Shown: one piece after another, positions 9,370-18,206 of the stretch
Numbering within the stretch: the stretch's first letter is position 1
Layout: every line of letters starts with the position of its first letter
Source of the DNA: Amycolatopsis oliviviridis
GTDB lineage: Bacteria > Actinomycetota > Actinomycetes > Mycobacteriales > Pseudonocardiaceae
Direction: 5' to 3'
DNA length: 64,000 bases
Assembly (NCBI RefSeq): GCF_014654365.1
Contig: NZ_BNAY01000005.1
Span: forward strand, 655,871 to 719,870
Notes under the pieces: model-generated
The model's input: only the letters and a program-made list of their open reading frames with translations
Told to the model about the DNA's origin: nothing
Databases searched by the model: none
Program-made: the position numbers and the translations under genes

Positions 9370-9379
9370 GCGAGAACAG

Positions 9380-10339
9380 CTAGGAGCGCGGCACCATCGA
9401 CTGGACGTCGAGCCGGGCGCCGATCATGCCGGAGTTGTGCATCAGGTCGGCGACCCGCTGCAGCCGGATGCCGTTGAGGGAGACCGGGTAGGACCCGAGC
9501 GAGATCAGGGACGCCGTGGTCCGGTCGATGTCGGAGAACGACGGCAGCGCGTCGCGGACGGTGACCGGGTCCGCGGCCCGCACCTGCGCCTCGCCGAGCA
9601 CTTCCCGGAAGGCCGCGAGCGTGCGGGCGTTGCCCTGGCCGAAGGCGCCGGTCGAAACGTAGGACGACATCGGGAAGTCGAGCGTCGCGCCGCGGGCGCC
9701 GTCGGCGAGGATGCTCGCCCCGAGTTCCTTCTCGGCCCTGGTGATGTACGGCTCGACCATCCACGCGGCGTCGACCTCGCCCGCCTGGAGCGCCTGCGGC
9801 ATCCGGTCGAACGGGTTCTGCTTGAACTGGATCCGGTTCACGTCGACGCCCGCGGTCCCGAGTACCGAGCGGGCCACGAGCACGCCGGTGTCGTCGAGCA
9901 TGTTCACCGCGATCTTCGGTGACTTCTTGAGCGTCGGCTCGGTGTAGTCGGAACCGGGAAGTGTGACGAGCGCCATGGTGTTGCGGCCGGCGGTGTAGGC
10001 CTCGCCCTGCAACTGCAGCGCGGTCCCGGCCGCGGCGGCGCGGAAGATGGAGACGTCGCTCGCGAACGCCAGGTCGATCTCGCCCGCGGAAAGCTTGCCG
10101 ATCGCCTGGTCGGCGGGGACGTCGACGAGGGTCACGGACAGGCCGGCGGCGGTGAATTTCCCGGCGGCCACGGCGACCCGCAAAGGCGCCGTGTCGATGG
10201 GGCTCCCGACACCGATGCGCAGTTCCGTCCGTTCGAGTGGCGCGTCGGTGCTTGCGTCACCATCGGAAAACACTCCGCAACCGGCCGTCGCCAGCAGAGC
10301 CGCTACCAGCGGAATCGCCAAGACGCGCATCTTCGTCAC
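9380..10339 (-). CDS. ABC transporter substrate-binding lipoprotein (NMT1/SsuA-like), paralogue 1
   Basis: A 319-residue lipoprotein with lipobox LLATAGC (Cys about residue 21). The family core is visible: IDTAPLRVAVAAGKFTAAGL near the start of the mature part, GEIDLAFASDVSIF around 110 and a DVNRIQF stretch about 165. This is a type-2 periplasmic-binding fold related to nitrate, sulfonate and thiamine-precursor binders. The ligand cannot be told. The C-terminus (RLQRVADLMHNSGM) matches paralogues 2 and 3 (18207 and 19460), yet no permease adjoins it, so it may serve the transporter at 15703-18198. GTG 10339 or ATG 10330 could be the start. Confidence 0.82.
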   Translation of the reverse strand: MTKMRVLAIPLVAALLATAGCGVFSDGDASTDAPLERTELRIGVGSPIDTAPLRVAVAAGKFTAAGLSVTLVDVPADQAIGKLSAGEIDLAFASDVSIFRAAAAGTALQLQGEAYTAGRNTMALVTLPGSDYTEPTLKKSPKIAVNMLDDTGVLVARSVLGTAGVDVNRIQFKQNPFDRMPQALQAGEVDAAWMVEPYITRAEKELGASILADGARGATLDFPMSSYVSTGAFGQGNARTLAAFREVLGEAQVRAADPVTVRDALPSFSDIDRTTASLISLGSYPVSLNGIRLQRVADLMHNSGMIGARLDVQSMVPRS

Positions 10340-10374
10340 CGCTCACCTACCGAGAGAATGTGCTCCTCCTTCTG

Positions 10375-10402
10375 GATCGTATGGTCCGGGCCCCATACGA
10401 TC
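10375..10402. promoter_or_regulatory. Perfect inverted repeat between divergent genes (operator candidate)
   Basis: GATCGTATGG at 10375-10384 and CCATACGATC at 10393-10402 form a perfect 10-bp inverted repeat with an 8-base spacer. It lies 36 bases upstream of the binding-protein start (10339) and about 130 bases before the kinase start, in the only gap between these divergent genes. Symmetry, spacing and location suit a dimeric repressor or activator site. A terminator is unlikely, because both neighbours are transcribed away from it. Confidence 0.6.
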
Positions 10403-10530
10403 GCGTGCGGGAGACGCCGGATTGCGCGGCTTTCGATCGTTCTCGAACCTTGTTACTCTACAGTAGGTTCGGGCTCTCGTCCCCGATATCAGCCATGGGA
10501 AAGGGTCCCGTGGTGGGAAAAGGAAACCAG

Positions 10531-13251
10531 GTGGCCCGTCGCGACAAGCGTCCCCGTGGGGGCGACGCGACGGAACGGCACCCTCGCGTCGGCGGCCGCT
10601 GGCGGCTGCGGAACTGGCACCTGCGTACCAAACTCTTCGTGGTACTCCTGATTCCCGCGCTCGCGGTGGTCGCCCTCGTCGGGCTCCGGGTCGACTCGGA
10701 TCTGCGGGATGCCCGGCAGCTGGCCGAATTCGCCACCCGGGGCCGGGTCGACAGCACCGTCGCCGAGGCCGTGCACCAGCTTCAGCGCGAACGGGACCTC
10801 ACCGTCCGGTTCGTCGCGGGCGATCGCAAGGGCGACCTGTCCGAATTGATCGAGCAGCGCAAGCGCGTCGACACGGCCATCGGCACGTTCGACCGCACGC
10901 TCGGCGAGAGCAAGAGCAGGCTCGGCGACAAGGCCGCGACCAGTCTCCAGCTGACGAGTGACCGGCTGCGCGTGCTGACCGGGCTCAGGTTTTCCGCGGA
11001 ACACTCGGCTTTTCCCGCCGACGCGGTGCTGCGCTCCTACAGCGAACTGATCTCCGGCCTGCTCGACATCAGCGATTCCACCGCCGCCGACGTGTCCGAT
11101 CCGGATCTGGGGAAGCTCCGCCTCGCGGGCAACGCGCTCGCGCGGGTCAAAGACCAGATGTCGGTCAAGCGCGCGATCCTGGCGGCCGCGCTCGCCCAGG
11201 GCGGCCTGAACCGGGACAGGACCCGCGCGCTGCTCGGCGCCGAGGCCGAACTCGCCGCCGCCCGCAACGACTACCGCACCTTCGCGACGCCCGAACAGCA
11301 GCGGATGTACGACGACACGGTCATCGGCCTGATCGTCGACATCGGCAACGACATGGTGGAGTCGGCGCTCATCCGCGCCGAGAACGACCAGGGGCTCGGC
11401 GGCCTGGACCCGAACCAGTGGGACACCTCGGCCACCTACACGGTCAATCTGGCCCACCAGGTGCAGCAGGCGCTGCTCGTGCAGCTGCAAGAACGTACGG
11501 ACACCCTTGCGGCACAAGCGAGAACGTCCGCGATCTGGGACGGCGGCATCGTGCTCGGCGTCCTGCTGGTCGCCGGGGTGCTCTCCGTGATCATCGCGCG
11601 TTCGCTGCTGCGGCCGCTGCGGATCCTGCGCCGCAGCGCGCTCCAGGTCGCCGAGCACCAGCTCCCGGCGGCCGTCGAGGGCCTGCTCAGCGATCCCGAG
11701 CCGCAGCCGGAGAACCTGCGGCGACGGCTGGCCGTCGCGCCGGTCCCGGTGTTCAGCCGCGAGGAACTCGGCCAGGTGGCGCGGGCGTTCGACGCGGTGC
11801 ACGGCGAAGCGGTCCGGCTCGCCGGGGAACAGGCCATGCTGCGGGAGAACATCAACGCGATGTTCGTGAACCTGTCCCAGCGGAGCCAGGATCTCGTCGA
11901 GCGCCAGCTTTCCGTGCTGGACCGCATGGAGGCCGACGAACAGGATCCCGACACGCTCGCCGGGCTCTTCGAACTCGACCACCTCGCGACGCGGATGCGG
12001 CGCAACAGCGAGAACCTGCTGGTGCTCTCCGGGACCGACGTCGTCCGCGAGGACGGCGGTTCCGTCGTCGCGGACGAGATCATCGGCGCCGCGCTTTCGG
12101 AGGTCGAGCACTACCAGCGCATCGAACTCGGTGCGGCGCCGCGGATCGCGGTGCGCGGCGAGGCGGTCAACGACCTCGTGCACGTGGTGTCCGAGCTGCT
12201 GGAGAACGCGACCCGGTATTCGGACCAGAGCACGATGGTGCAGGTCGAGGGGCACGAGACCGACCGCGGCGAATGGCAGATCGAGATCACCGACCACGGT
12301 GCCGGGATGCCGCAGGCGGAGATCGACCGGACCAACACGCGGCTGGCGAACCCGCCGGACGTCGACGTCGAAGTCTCCCGGCGGATGGGCCTGTTCGTGG
12401 TCGCGACGCTGGCCGTCCGGCACCGCATCGACGTCCGCCTGCGGTCCGCCGACGGCGGCGGGATCACCGCCGTGGTCGTCGTGCCCGCCGGGCTCATCGT
12501 CGAAGCGCCCCGGCCCGCCCCGATGCCGGAACCCCCGCCCGTCGTCGTCGCCCCCGAACCGGAACCCGAACCGCCGCTGGAAGTCCCGCCGCTGGCCGAA
12601 CCGGAGGAGAGCGCGGAGGAGTCGCGGTTCGCGCCCGTGCTGGACCCCGGGCCGCTGCGGCGCGCGCCCGTCGTCGAGCGGGAGACCCAGCCGGAGTGGC
12701 CGTCGGCGGACGACGACGCCGTCAACCATCTCGAACTGGACTCGCCGACCGAGCGGATGCCCAAGTACCAGAGCGTGCTCTCGCAGTGGTTCGACCACGG
12801 CGGCCCGCGCGAGGGACCTTCGCCCGCCGAGCCCGGCCCGCCTTCTTTGCCGTCGTTCGAACCGGTGAAGGCGGCGGAAGCGGCTGAAGCGAGCGCCTCG
12901 GGCGAGAAGCCCGCGGAGGATCCGGACGAGCCGACCGAACCGACGCTGAAGCCGCTGGAGCCGAAGGCTCTGGAGTCGCAGGAAAAGGCGCCGGAGCCCG
13001 AGCCCGCGCCCGAGCCCGCCTGGCCGACGTCCGCCGAGCTGGAACAGGAGGACGGCGCGGAGGACACGTGGCCGTTCCTGCCCGCCGTCGTCCCGGAAGC
13101 CCGGTCGCAGGACGACAGGCCGGAGAAGCCGCGAGGGGAGAGGCCGATACTCTCACTTTCCCCCGAAGCGGTCCGTGAACGGATGACCAGCCTGCAAGGC
13201 GGATTCCGGCGCGGTCGCCACGCCAGGGGTGAAGACAACCCCTCGGCTTAA
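10531..13251 (+). CDS. Orphan conservon-type sensor kinase (NIT-HAMP-HATPase)
   Basis: A 906-residue membrane protein like CvnA of Streptomyces conservons. TM1 at about residues 32-52 is followed by an extracellular NIT (nitrate/nitrite-sensing) region to about 335, TM2 (GGIVLGVLLVAGVLSVII), a HAMP linker and an HATPase_c domain with N box ELLENATRYSDQ near 555 and G1 DHGAGM near 588. A long Pro/Glu-rich tail ends in the family signature MTSLQGGFRRGRHA. GTG 10531 is chosen for the AAAAGGAAA site; ATG 10495 is the alternative. No roadblock, DUF742 or GTPase genes adjoin it. It shares the plan of the kinase at 21088. cutC follows after 16 bases. Confidence 0.87.
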   Translation: MARRDKRPRGGDATERHPRVGGRWRLRNWHLRTKLFVVLLIPALAVVALVGLRVDSDLRDARQLAEFATRGRVDSTVAEAVHQLQRERDLTVRFVAGDRKGDLSELIEQRKRVDTAIGTFDRTLGESKSRLGDKAATSLQLTSDRLRVLTGLRFSAEHSAFPADAVLRSYSELISGLLDISDSTAADVSDPDLGKLRLAGNALARVKDQMSVKRAILAAALAQGGLNRDRTRALLGAEAELAAARNDYRTFATPEQQRMYDDTVIGLIVDIGNDMVESALIRAENDQGLGGLDPNQWDTSATYTVNLAHQVQQALLVQLQERTDTLAAQARTSAIWDGGIVLGVLLVAGVLSVIIARSLLRPLRILRRSALQVAEHQLPAAVEGLLSDPEPQPENLRRRLAVAPVPVFSREELGQVARAFDAVHGEAVRLAGEQAMLRENINAMFVNLSQRSQDLVERQLSVLDRMEADEQDPDTLAGLFELDHLATRMRRNSENLLVLSGTDVVREDGGSVVADEIIGAALSEVEHYQRIELGAAPRIAVRGEAVNDLVHVVSELLENATRYSDQSTMVQVEGHETDRGEWQIEITDHGAGMPQAEIDRTNTRLANPPDVDVEVSRRMGLFVVATLAVRHRIDVRLRSADGGGITAVVVVPAGLIVEAPRPAPMPEPPPVVVAPEPEPEPPLEVPPLAEPEESAEESRFAPVLDPGPLRRAPVVERETQPEWPSADDDAVNHLELDSPTERMPKYQSVLSQWFDHGGPREGPSPAEPGPPSLPSFEPVKAAEAAEASASGEKPAEDPDEPTEPTLKPLEPKALESQEKAPEPEPAPEPAWPTSAELEQEDGAEDTWPFLPAVVPEARSQDDRPEKPRGERPILSLSPEAVRERMTSLQGGFRRGRHARGEDNPSA

Positions 13252-13267
13252 GCGAATTGGAAGGTCC

Positions 13268-13945
13268 ATGAGTTCGAAAACCGGCCTGCTGGAAGTGATC
13301 GCGCTGACCGCGGCGGACGCGGAGCGCGCACAGGAGGGCGGGGCCGATCGCCTCGAACTGGTCAGCGACATGGCCAGCGACGGTCTTTCGCCGTCGGTCG
13401 GGACGCTGCGCGAAGTACTCGCCGCCACCGATCTCCCGGTGCGGGTCATGGTGCGCGACAACATGTCCTTCGCCGCCGGCGACCTCGACGGGCTGCGCGC
13501 GGACGCCGTACGGCTGATCGAAGCGGGCGCGCGGGAGTTCGTCTTCGGCTTCCTGGACCTGGACAGCGAAATCGACGTCGACGCCTGCGAGACGCTGGTC
13601 AAAGAGCTCGACGGACTGCCCTGGACCTTCCACCGGGCCATCGACCGCGCGCGGGACCCGTTGCGCGCCTACGACCAGCTGGCCGCGCTCGGCTGCGACA
13701 CGGTGCTCGCGGCCGGGCATCCGCACGGTGTGGCGCACGGGCTGTCGGTCCTGCAGCGGCTCGCCCGGCGTGAGGACGGGCCCCGGCTGCTGGTCGGTGG
13801 CGGCCTGCGGGCGCAGCAGGTGCATCTGCTGCGGGCAGGCGGGGTGCGCGCGTTCCACGTCGGCAGCGCGGTCCGGCCCGGCGGCTGGGAGTCCGATGTG
13901 GACGTCGCCGCCGTTCGCGAATGGGCCGCCCTGGTCAAGGAGTAG
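13268..13945 (+). CDS. cutC: CutC family protein
   Basis: A 225-residue TIM-barrel protein. The family signatures are visible: LLEVIALTAADAERAQEGGA at the start, then ADRLELVSDMASDGLSPS, VRVMVRDN, and WTFHRAIDRARDP near residue 120. CutC was named for copper homeostasis, but its biochemical role remains disputed. ATG 13268 has GGAAGG 4 bases upstream. It lies 16 bases after the orphan sensor kinase and is probably cotranscribed with it, an odd pairing that may be incidental. Confidence 0.9.
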   Translation: MSSKTGLLEVIALTAADAERAQEGGADRLELVSDMASDGLSPSVGTLREVLAATDLPVRVMVRDNMSFAAGDLDGLRADAVRLIEAGAREFVFGFLDLDSEIDVDACETLVKELDGLPWTFHRAIDRARDPLRAYDQLAALGCDTVLAAGHPHGVAHGLSVLQRLARREDGPRLLVGGGLRAQQVHLLRAGGVRAFHVGSAVRPGGWESDVDVAAVREWAALVKE

Positions 13946-14035
13946 GCCGCGAACACCGGGTCAGGTCCAGACCACACACGGTGATATAAGGTTGCATCTT
14001 CAACTATCGCCATCCGACCAGATACCGTGTGCGCC

Positions 14036-15619
14036 ATGGCTACCCGCACCGTACGTGACGCGACCAGGGAACTGCTGCGCGAACTGGGCCTGACCACGGT
14101 TTTCGGCAACCCCGGTACGACCGAGATCGCCTTCCTCACGGAATGGCCGGACGACTTCACCTACGTGCTAGCGCTCCACGAGGCGTCCGTCGTCGCGATG
14201 GCCGACGGGTACGCCCGCGCCGCGCGACGGCCGGCGCTGGTGAACCTGCATTCCGCGGGCGGCGTCGGCCACGCGCTCGGGCACATCTTCACCGCCTACC
14301 GCAACAACGCGCCGCTGATCATCCTGGCCGGTCAGCAGACCAGGTCGCTGCTGCCGGACGACCCGTTCCTCGGCGCCGTCGAGGCGACGAACTTCCCCAA
14401 GCCGTACGTGAAGTGGAGCTGCGAGCCCGCCAGGGCCGAGGACGTCCCGGCGGCGCTGGCGCGGGCGTATCACATCGCGACGCAGGCACCCATGGGTCCG
14501 GTGTTCGTCTCGGTACCGGTGGACGACTGGGACGTCGAGACCTCCAAGCCGATCGTCTCCCGGCCGCCGATCCGCGGCTTCGCGCCCGATCCGTCCGCTG
14601 TGGACGAACTGGTGTCCGCCCTGGACGCCGCCGAGCGCCCGGCGATCGTGGTCGGCCCCGGCATCGACGGTGAAGGCGCCGTGCCGGACGTCGTTGCGCT
14701 GGCCGAGAAGGTGGGCGCCGGGGTCTGGGCGCCGCCGATGGGCGCGCGCTGCTCCTTCCCCGAGGACCACCCGCAGTTCTTCGGTTTCCTTCAGCCGGAA
14801 CGGAAAATGCTCGCGAGCGCGCTGGTCGAGCACGATCTCGTGGTCGTCATCGGTGCCCCGGCGTTCACCTACCACGTGTACCGGGGCGAGTCGGAAACCG
14901 CGCTGCCGCCGCTGTTCCTGATCAGCGACGACGAGCAGATCCTCGCCAGGGCCGCCGAGGGTACCGGGATCCGGGCGACGCCGAAGCTCGCGATCCGCGC
15001 ACTGCTGGACCGCGTCGCGCCCCGGGAGGCGCCGAAGGCCCGCACCCGGCTGGAGAAGCCCGCCGCGGCCACGCCGATCACGCCCGGCTTCGCCTACGCC
15101 ACGATCGCGGAGGTCCTGCCGGACGACGCGATCGTCGTCGAGGAGACACCGAGCCACCGCAACGAACTGCACGATCACCTGCCGATCAAGTCCACCGACT
15201 CCGGCTTCCTCACCGTCGCCAGCGGCACCCTGGGCTACGGCCTCCCGGCCGCCGTCGGCGCCGCGCTGGCCCGGCCGGACCGCAAGGTCGTCGCCATCCT
15301 CGGCGACGGTTCGAGCATGTACTGCGTCCAGGCACTGTGGACGGCGGCGCAGCACAACCTGCCGGTGACGTTCGTGATCTTCGACAACTCGGAGTACGCC
15401 GCCGTGCGCATCCTCGGCGAGGCGGCCGGTGGCGAGAAGGTGCCGGGCGTCGACCTCGGCGGCATCGATTTCCCCGCGCTGGCGAAGAGCCTGGGGCTGG
15501 GGACTTCGGTCGTCGAGAAGGCCGAGGACCTCAAGCCGACGCTGGAAGCCGCGCTGCCGGACGAGCGGCCGCATCTGGTGCACGTCCGCATCGACGCGAA
15601 CCCGCGCACGCTCTACTGA
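14036..15619 (+). CDS. mdlC: Thiamine-diphosphate enzyme, benzoylformate decarboxylase type
   Basis: A 527-residue ThDP enzyme expected to decarboxylate an aryl 2-oxo acid such as benzoylformate to the aldehyde. Marks of the family: GNPGTTEIAFL at residues 24-34, the cofactor-activating Glu in LALHEASVVAMADGYA (E49), the active-site His in NLHSAGGVGHALG (H72), a second His in FTYHVYRG and the ThDP/Mg motif starting GDGSSM near 423 and ending in DN. Compared with Pseudomonas putida BFD from memory, the active-site Ser26 position appears to be Thr28 here, which may alter substrate choice. No mandelate genes adjoin it. ATG 14036 is preferred over GTG 14027. Confidence 0.8.
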   Translation: MATRTVRDATRELLRELGLTTVFGNPGTTEIAFLTEWPDDFTYVLALHEASVVAMADGYARAARRPALVNLHSAGGVGHALGHIFTAYRNNAPLIILAGQQTRSLLPDDPFLGAVEATNFPKPYVKWSCEPARAEDVPAALARAYHIATQAPMGPVFVSVPVDDWDVETSKPIVSRPPIRGFAPDPSAVDELVSALDAAERPAIVVGPGIDGEGAVPDVVALAEKVGAGVWAPPMGARCSFPEDHPQFFGFLQPERKMLASALVEHDLVVVIGAPAFTYHVYRGESETALPPLFLISDDEQILARAAEGTGIRATPKLAIRALLDRVAPREAPKARTRLEKPAAATPITPGFAYATIAEVLPDDAIVVEETPSHRNELHDHLPIKSTDSGFLTVASGTLGYGLPAAVGAALARPDRKVVAILGDGSSMYCVQALWTAAQHNLPVTFVIFDNSEYAAVRILGEAAGGEKVPGVDLGGIDFPALAKSLGLGTSVVEKAEDLKPTLEAALPDERPHLVHVRIDANPRTLY

Positions 15620-15637
15620 CGAGCCTCCGGAAGTACC

Positions 15638-15682
15638 TGAAGGCCCCCTTCCTTGCGCTAGGCGCAAGGAAGGGGGCCTTCA
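15638..15682. repeat. Palindrome family C, copy C1 (bidirectional terminator-like)
   Basis: Perfect 21-bp arms (15638-15658 and 15662-15682) around TAG. The pairing continues outward after one mismatch through GTAC on both sides. It lies between the convergent decarboxylase gene (stop 15619) and the ABC ATPase gene (stop 15703). The GAAGG...CCTTC ends match the other C copies at 51274 and 52591 and resemble the ends of family A. Confidence 0.85.
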
Positions 15683-15702
15683 TGTACCAAGGCGGAAGAG
15701 CG

Positions 15703-16575
15703 TCAGCTCTTGGCGCGGACTTCGGCCTCAGCGGCGTCGGCGGCGGCTTCCTGCTGCGCCAGTTCGTACTCGGCCGCGTCCGAAGCCGCGGTGACGGCCT
15801 CAGGCGCGCCACCGTGCAGCAGCCGCGCCACCTCACCGCGCAGCGTCACGAACTCGGCGGATTCGCGCGTGGTGATCTGGTCCCGTTCCGCGGGCAGCCC
15901 GACCGGCAGGTCCGCGACGATCTTGGCGGGCGACTTCGACAGCACCAGCACCCGGTCCGACAGGTAGACGCTCTCGTCGATGTCGTGCGTGACCACGAGA
16001 ACCGTGCTCCCGTTCTCGCGCTGCACGCGCCGGGTCAGGTCCTCCAGCTCGAACCGCGTCTGGGCGTCGACCGACGCGAACGGCTCGTCCATCAGCAGCA
16101 GCGCCGGCCGGCTGGCCAGCGCCCGCGCGATCGACACACGCTGCTGCATACCGCCCGAGAGCTGCCACGGGAACTTCGAGCCGACCCCGGACAGGCCGAC
16201 GGACTCCAGTGCCTCCTGCGCCCGCGTACGGCGCTCGGAGCGGCTCAAGTTACGCCACCGCAAGGGGAACTCGACGTTCTTCGCGACCGAGAGCCACGGG
16301 AACAGCGAGCGGCTGTAGTCCTGGAACACCACGGCCAGGTCCTCCGGCACACCGGAAGAGACGTCGTCGCCGTGCAGGCTGACCCGGCCGGACGTCGGCT
16401 TGATCAGCCCGGCGATACAGCGCAGCAGCGTCGACTTGCCGCAGCCCGACGGGCCGACGATGCTCGCGAGCTGTCCCGCTTCCACGGTGAACGACAGGTC
16501 GTTGACCGCGACGTGTGCCTTTTCTCCCGCGCCGTACCGGTGGTTCAGCCCGGAGACTTCGAGCATGGTTGACAT
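15703..16575 (-). CDS. ABC transporter ATPase (SsuB/TauB-like)
   Basis: A 290-residue ATPase of the nitrate/sulfonate/taurine importer class. Walker A is GPSGCGKST (residues 41-49), the signature LSGGMQQR lies near 137, Walker B LLLMDEPFASVDA near 158, and the H-loop in VVTHDIDES. The last 35 residues are Ala/Glu-rich and likely helical, beyond the usual family end. It is the final gene of the unit binding protein 2, permease A, permease B, ATPase, 22 bases after permease B. Only one ATPase serves two different permeases. Confidence 0.9.
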   Translation of the reverse strand: MSTMLEVSGLNHRYGAGEKAHVAVNDLSFTVEAGQLASIVGPSGCGKSTLLRCIAGLIKPTSGRVSLHGDDVSSGVPEDLAVVFQDYSRSLFPWLSVAKNVEFPLRWRNLSRSERRTRAQEALESVGLSGVGSKFPWQLSGGMQQRVSIARALASRPALLLMDEPFASVDAQTRFELEDLTRRVQRENGSTVLVVTHDIDESVYLSDRVLVLSKSPAKIVADLPVGLPAERDQITTRESAEFVTLRGEVARLLHGGAPEAVTAASDAAEYELAQQEAAADAAEAEVRAKS

Positions 16576-16597
16576 CTTTGCTGACCCTTCGAAAGAA

Positions 16598-17431
16598 CTA
16601 GATACGGCCGTTGCGGGTGGGCTGCCAGCGAAGCACTCTCTGCTCCACCGCCAGGAAGGCCGCGTTGAACCCGAAGCCGAGGAGCCCGAGCAGGACCAGC
16701 CACGACCACATGAGCGGGAAGTCGAACGCCTGCTGGGCGTCCATCAGGGACCGGCCGATGCCGTTGTAGGAGCCGACCAGTTCCGAGATCACCATCAGCA
16801 GCAGCGAAATGGAGAGGCTCAGCCGCAGGCCCGCGAAGATCTTCGGCCCGGCGGCGGGCAGCACGATCGAGCGCACCCAGTACGACCGCGGCGTCCGGAA
16901 CGACTTCGCGGTGTCGATCTTCACCTGGTCCACCGAGCGGACGCCGTCCACGGTGTTGAGCAGCACCGGCCAGATCGCGCCGAAGATGATCGACCCGGTC
17001 TGCATACCCGGTCCGAGTCCGAAGAGGACGATGAACACCGGGATCAGCGCGGGCGGCGGAACCGAGCGGAAGAAGGCGAAAAGCGGGCCGACGTAGTCCA
17101 TTCCGTGCTTCGACCGGCCCAACGCGACACCCAGCGCGACACCGAGAACGCCGGCCAGCAGCCAGCCGCCCAGTGTCCGGCCGAGGCTGGGGAGGACGTT
17201 GTCGAACACGGTGTCGGTCAGGAACAGCTGCGAGGCCGGACCGGTGAACCAGAGCTTGGCCGAGCTGGCCACGATTTCGGTCGGCGGCGGGAAGAACGGG
17301 CTTTCCGCGAGCCGGGTCCCGAGCTCCCAGAGCCCGAGCAGGGCGAAGAACAGCAGCCAGTTGCGGACCAGGATGCCGAGGCCCCGGCCCACGCGCCTGC
17401 CGACGCGGCTGGTCAGCGTGAGGGTCGTCAC
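16598..17431 (-). CDS. ABC transporter permease B (SsuC/TauC-like)
   Basis: A 277-residue BPD_transp_1 family inner-membrane protein with about six helices. The EAA-type loop is visible as DTAKSFRTPRSYWVRSIVLP, coupling it to the ATPase. GTG 17431 overlaps the stop of permease A by four bases, so the two are translationally coupled. The C-terminus ends with an LAVEQRVLRW stretch typical of SsuC. It is only distantly similar to permease A, so the pair may form a heterodimer. Confidence 0.9.
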   Translation of the reverse strand: MTTLTLTSRVGRRVGRGLGILVRNWLLFFALLGLWELGTRLAESPFFPPPTEIVASSAKLWFTGPASQLFLTDTVFDNVLPSLGRTLGGWLLAGVLGVALGVALGRSKHGMDYVGPLFAFFRSVPPPALIPVFIVLFGLGPGMQTGSIIFGAIWPVLLNTVDGVRSVDQVKIDTAKSFRTPRSYWVRSIVLPAAGPKIFAGLRLSLSISLLLMVISELVGSYNGIGRSLMDAQQAFDFPLMWSWLVLLGLLGFGFNAAFLAVEQRVLRWQPTRNGRI

Positions 17432-18198
17432 GAGACCGCCTCCCGGTCGACCGTGCTCCAGCGGAACGCCCGCCTGCCGATCATTTCGAGTCCGCCGTTG
17501 ATGAGGAAGCCGAGCGCGCCGACCACCACGGTGCCGGCGAGCACGAGGTCGAACCTGGTCGAACCGGTACTGGCCTGCATGATGAAGTTGCCGATGCCGA
17601 GTTTGGCGCCCGCCAGGAACTCGGTACTGACCACCGCGATCAGCGCGATGTTGGCGGACAGCCGGACCCCGGTGAACACGAACGGCGCGGTGTGCGGCAG
17701 CGCCACCGAGGTGAGCGTCCGGAACTTGCCGGTGCCGCAGGCCTTCGCGGTCTCCAGCAGCACGGGGTCGATCTCGCCGAGGGCGTAGATCGTGTTGAAC
17801 ATGATGGGCCACAGCGACGCGTACACGGCCAGCGTGATCTTCGCTTCGGGACCGCCGCCGATCAGCAGGAGCACCAGCGGGATCAGCGCCACGGCGGGGA
17901 TCGGCCGCAGGAACTCGACGATCACCGCGGTCGCGGTGCGCAGGCCGGGGATGCTGCCCAGCAGCAGACCGGCGGGCACGGCGATGGCGACGGCGATCAG
18001 CAGCGCGATCGCCCACGCGAGGAACGTGGCGACCAGGTCCCGGATGAACTGCGTCTCCCCGAACTGTTCGACGATCGTCACCAGGACGACGGACGGCGGG
18101 GGGAGGAACTCTTTACGGACCAGGCCGGCCTGGACGATCACTTCCCACAGGAGGAAGAAACCGGCCAGACCGGCCAGGGCACGGAGAAGTCGTGGCAC
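17428..18198 (-). CDS. ABC transporter permease A (SsuC/TauC-like)
   Basis: A 256-residue BPD_transp_1 permease with about six helices. The EAA loop reads LLETAKACGTGKFRTLTSVA. GTG 18198 follows the stop of binding protein 2 by only 8 bases; its AAGG site overlaps that stop codon, so coupling is expected. The frame extends further upstream but only as an overlap of the binding-protein gene. Together with permease B it would form the pore of one importer. Confidence 0.9.
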   Translation of the reverse strand: MPRLLRALAGLAGFFLLWEVIVQAGLVRKEFLPPPSVVLVTIVEQFGETQFIRDLVATFLAWAIALLIAVAIAVPAGLLLGSIPGLRTATAVIVEFLRPIPAVALIPLVLLLIGGGPEAKITLAVYASLWPIMFNTIYALGEIDPVLLETAKACGTGKFRTLTSVALPHTAPFVFTGVRLSANIALIAVVSTEFLAGAKLGIGNFIMQASTGSTRFDLVLAGTVVVGALGFLINGGLEMIGRRAFRWSTVDREAVS

Positions 18199-18206
18199 CT
18201 TGACCT

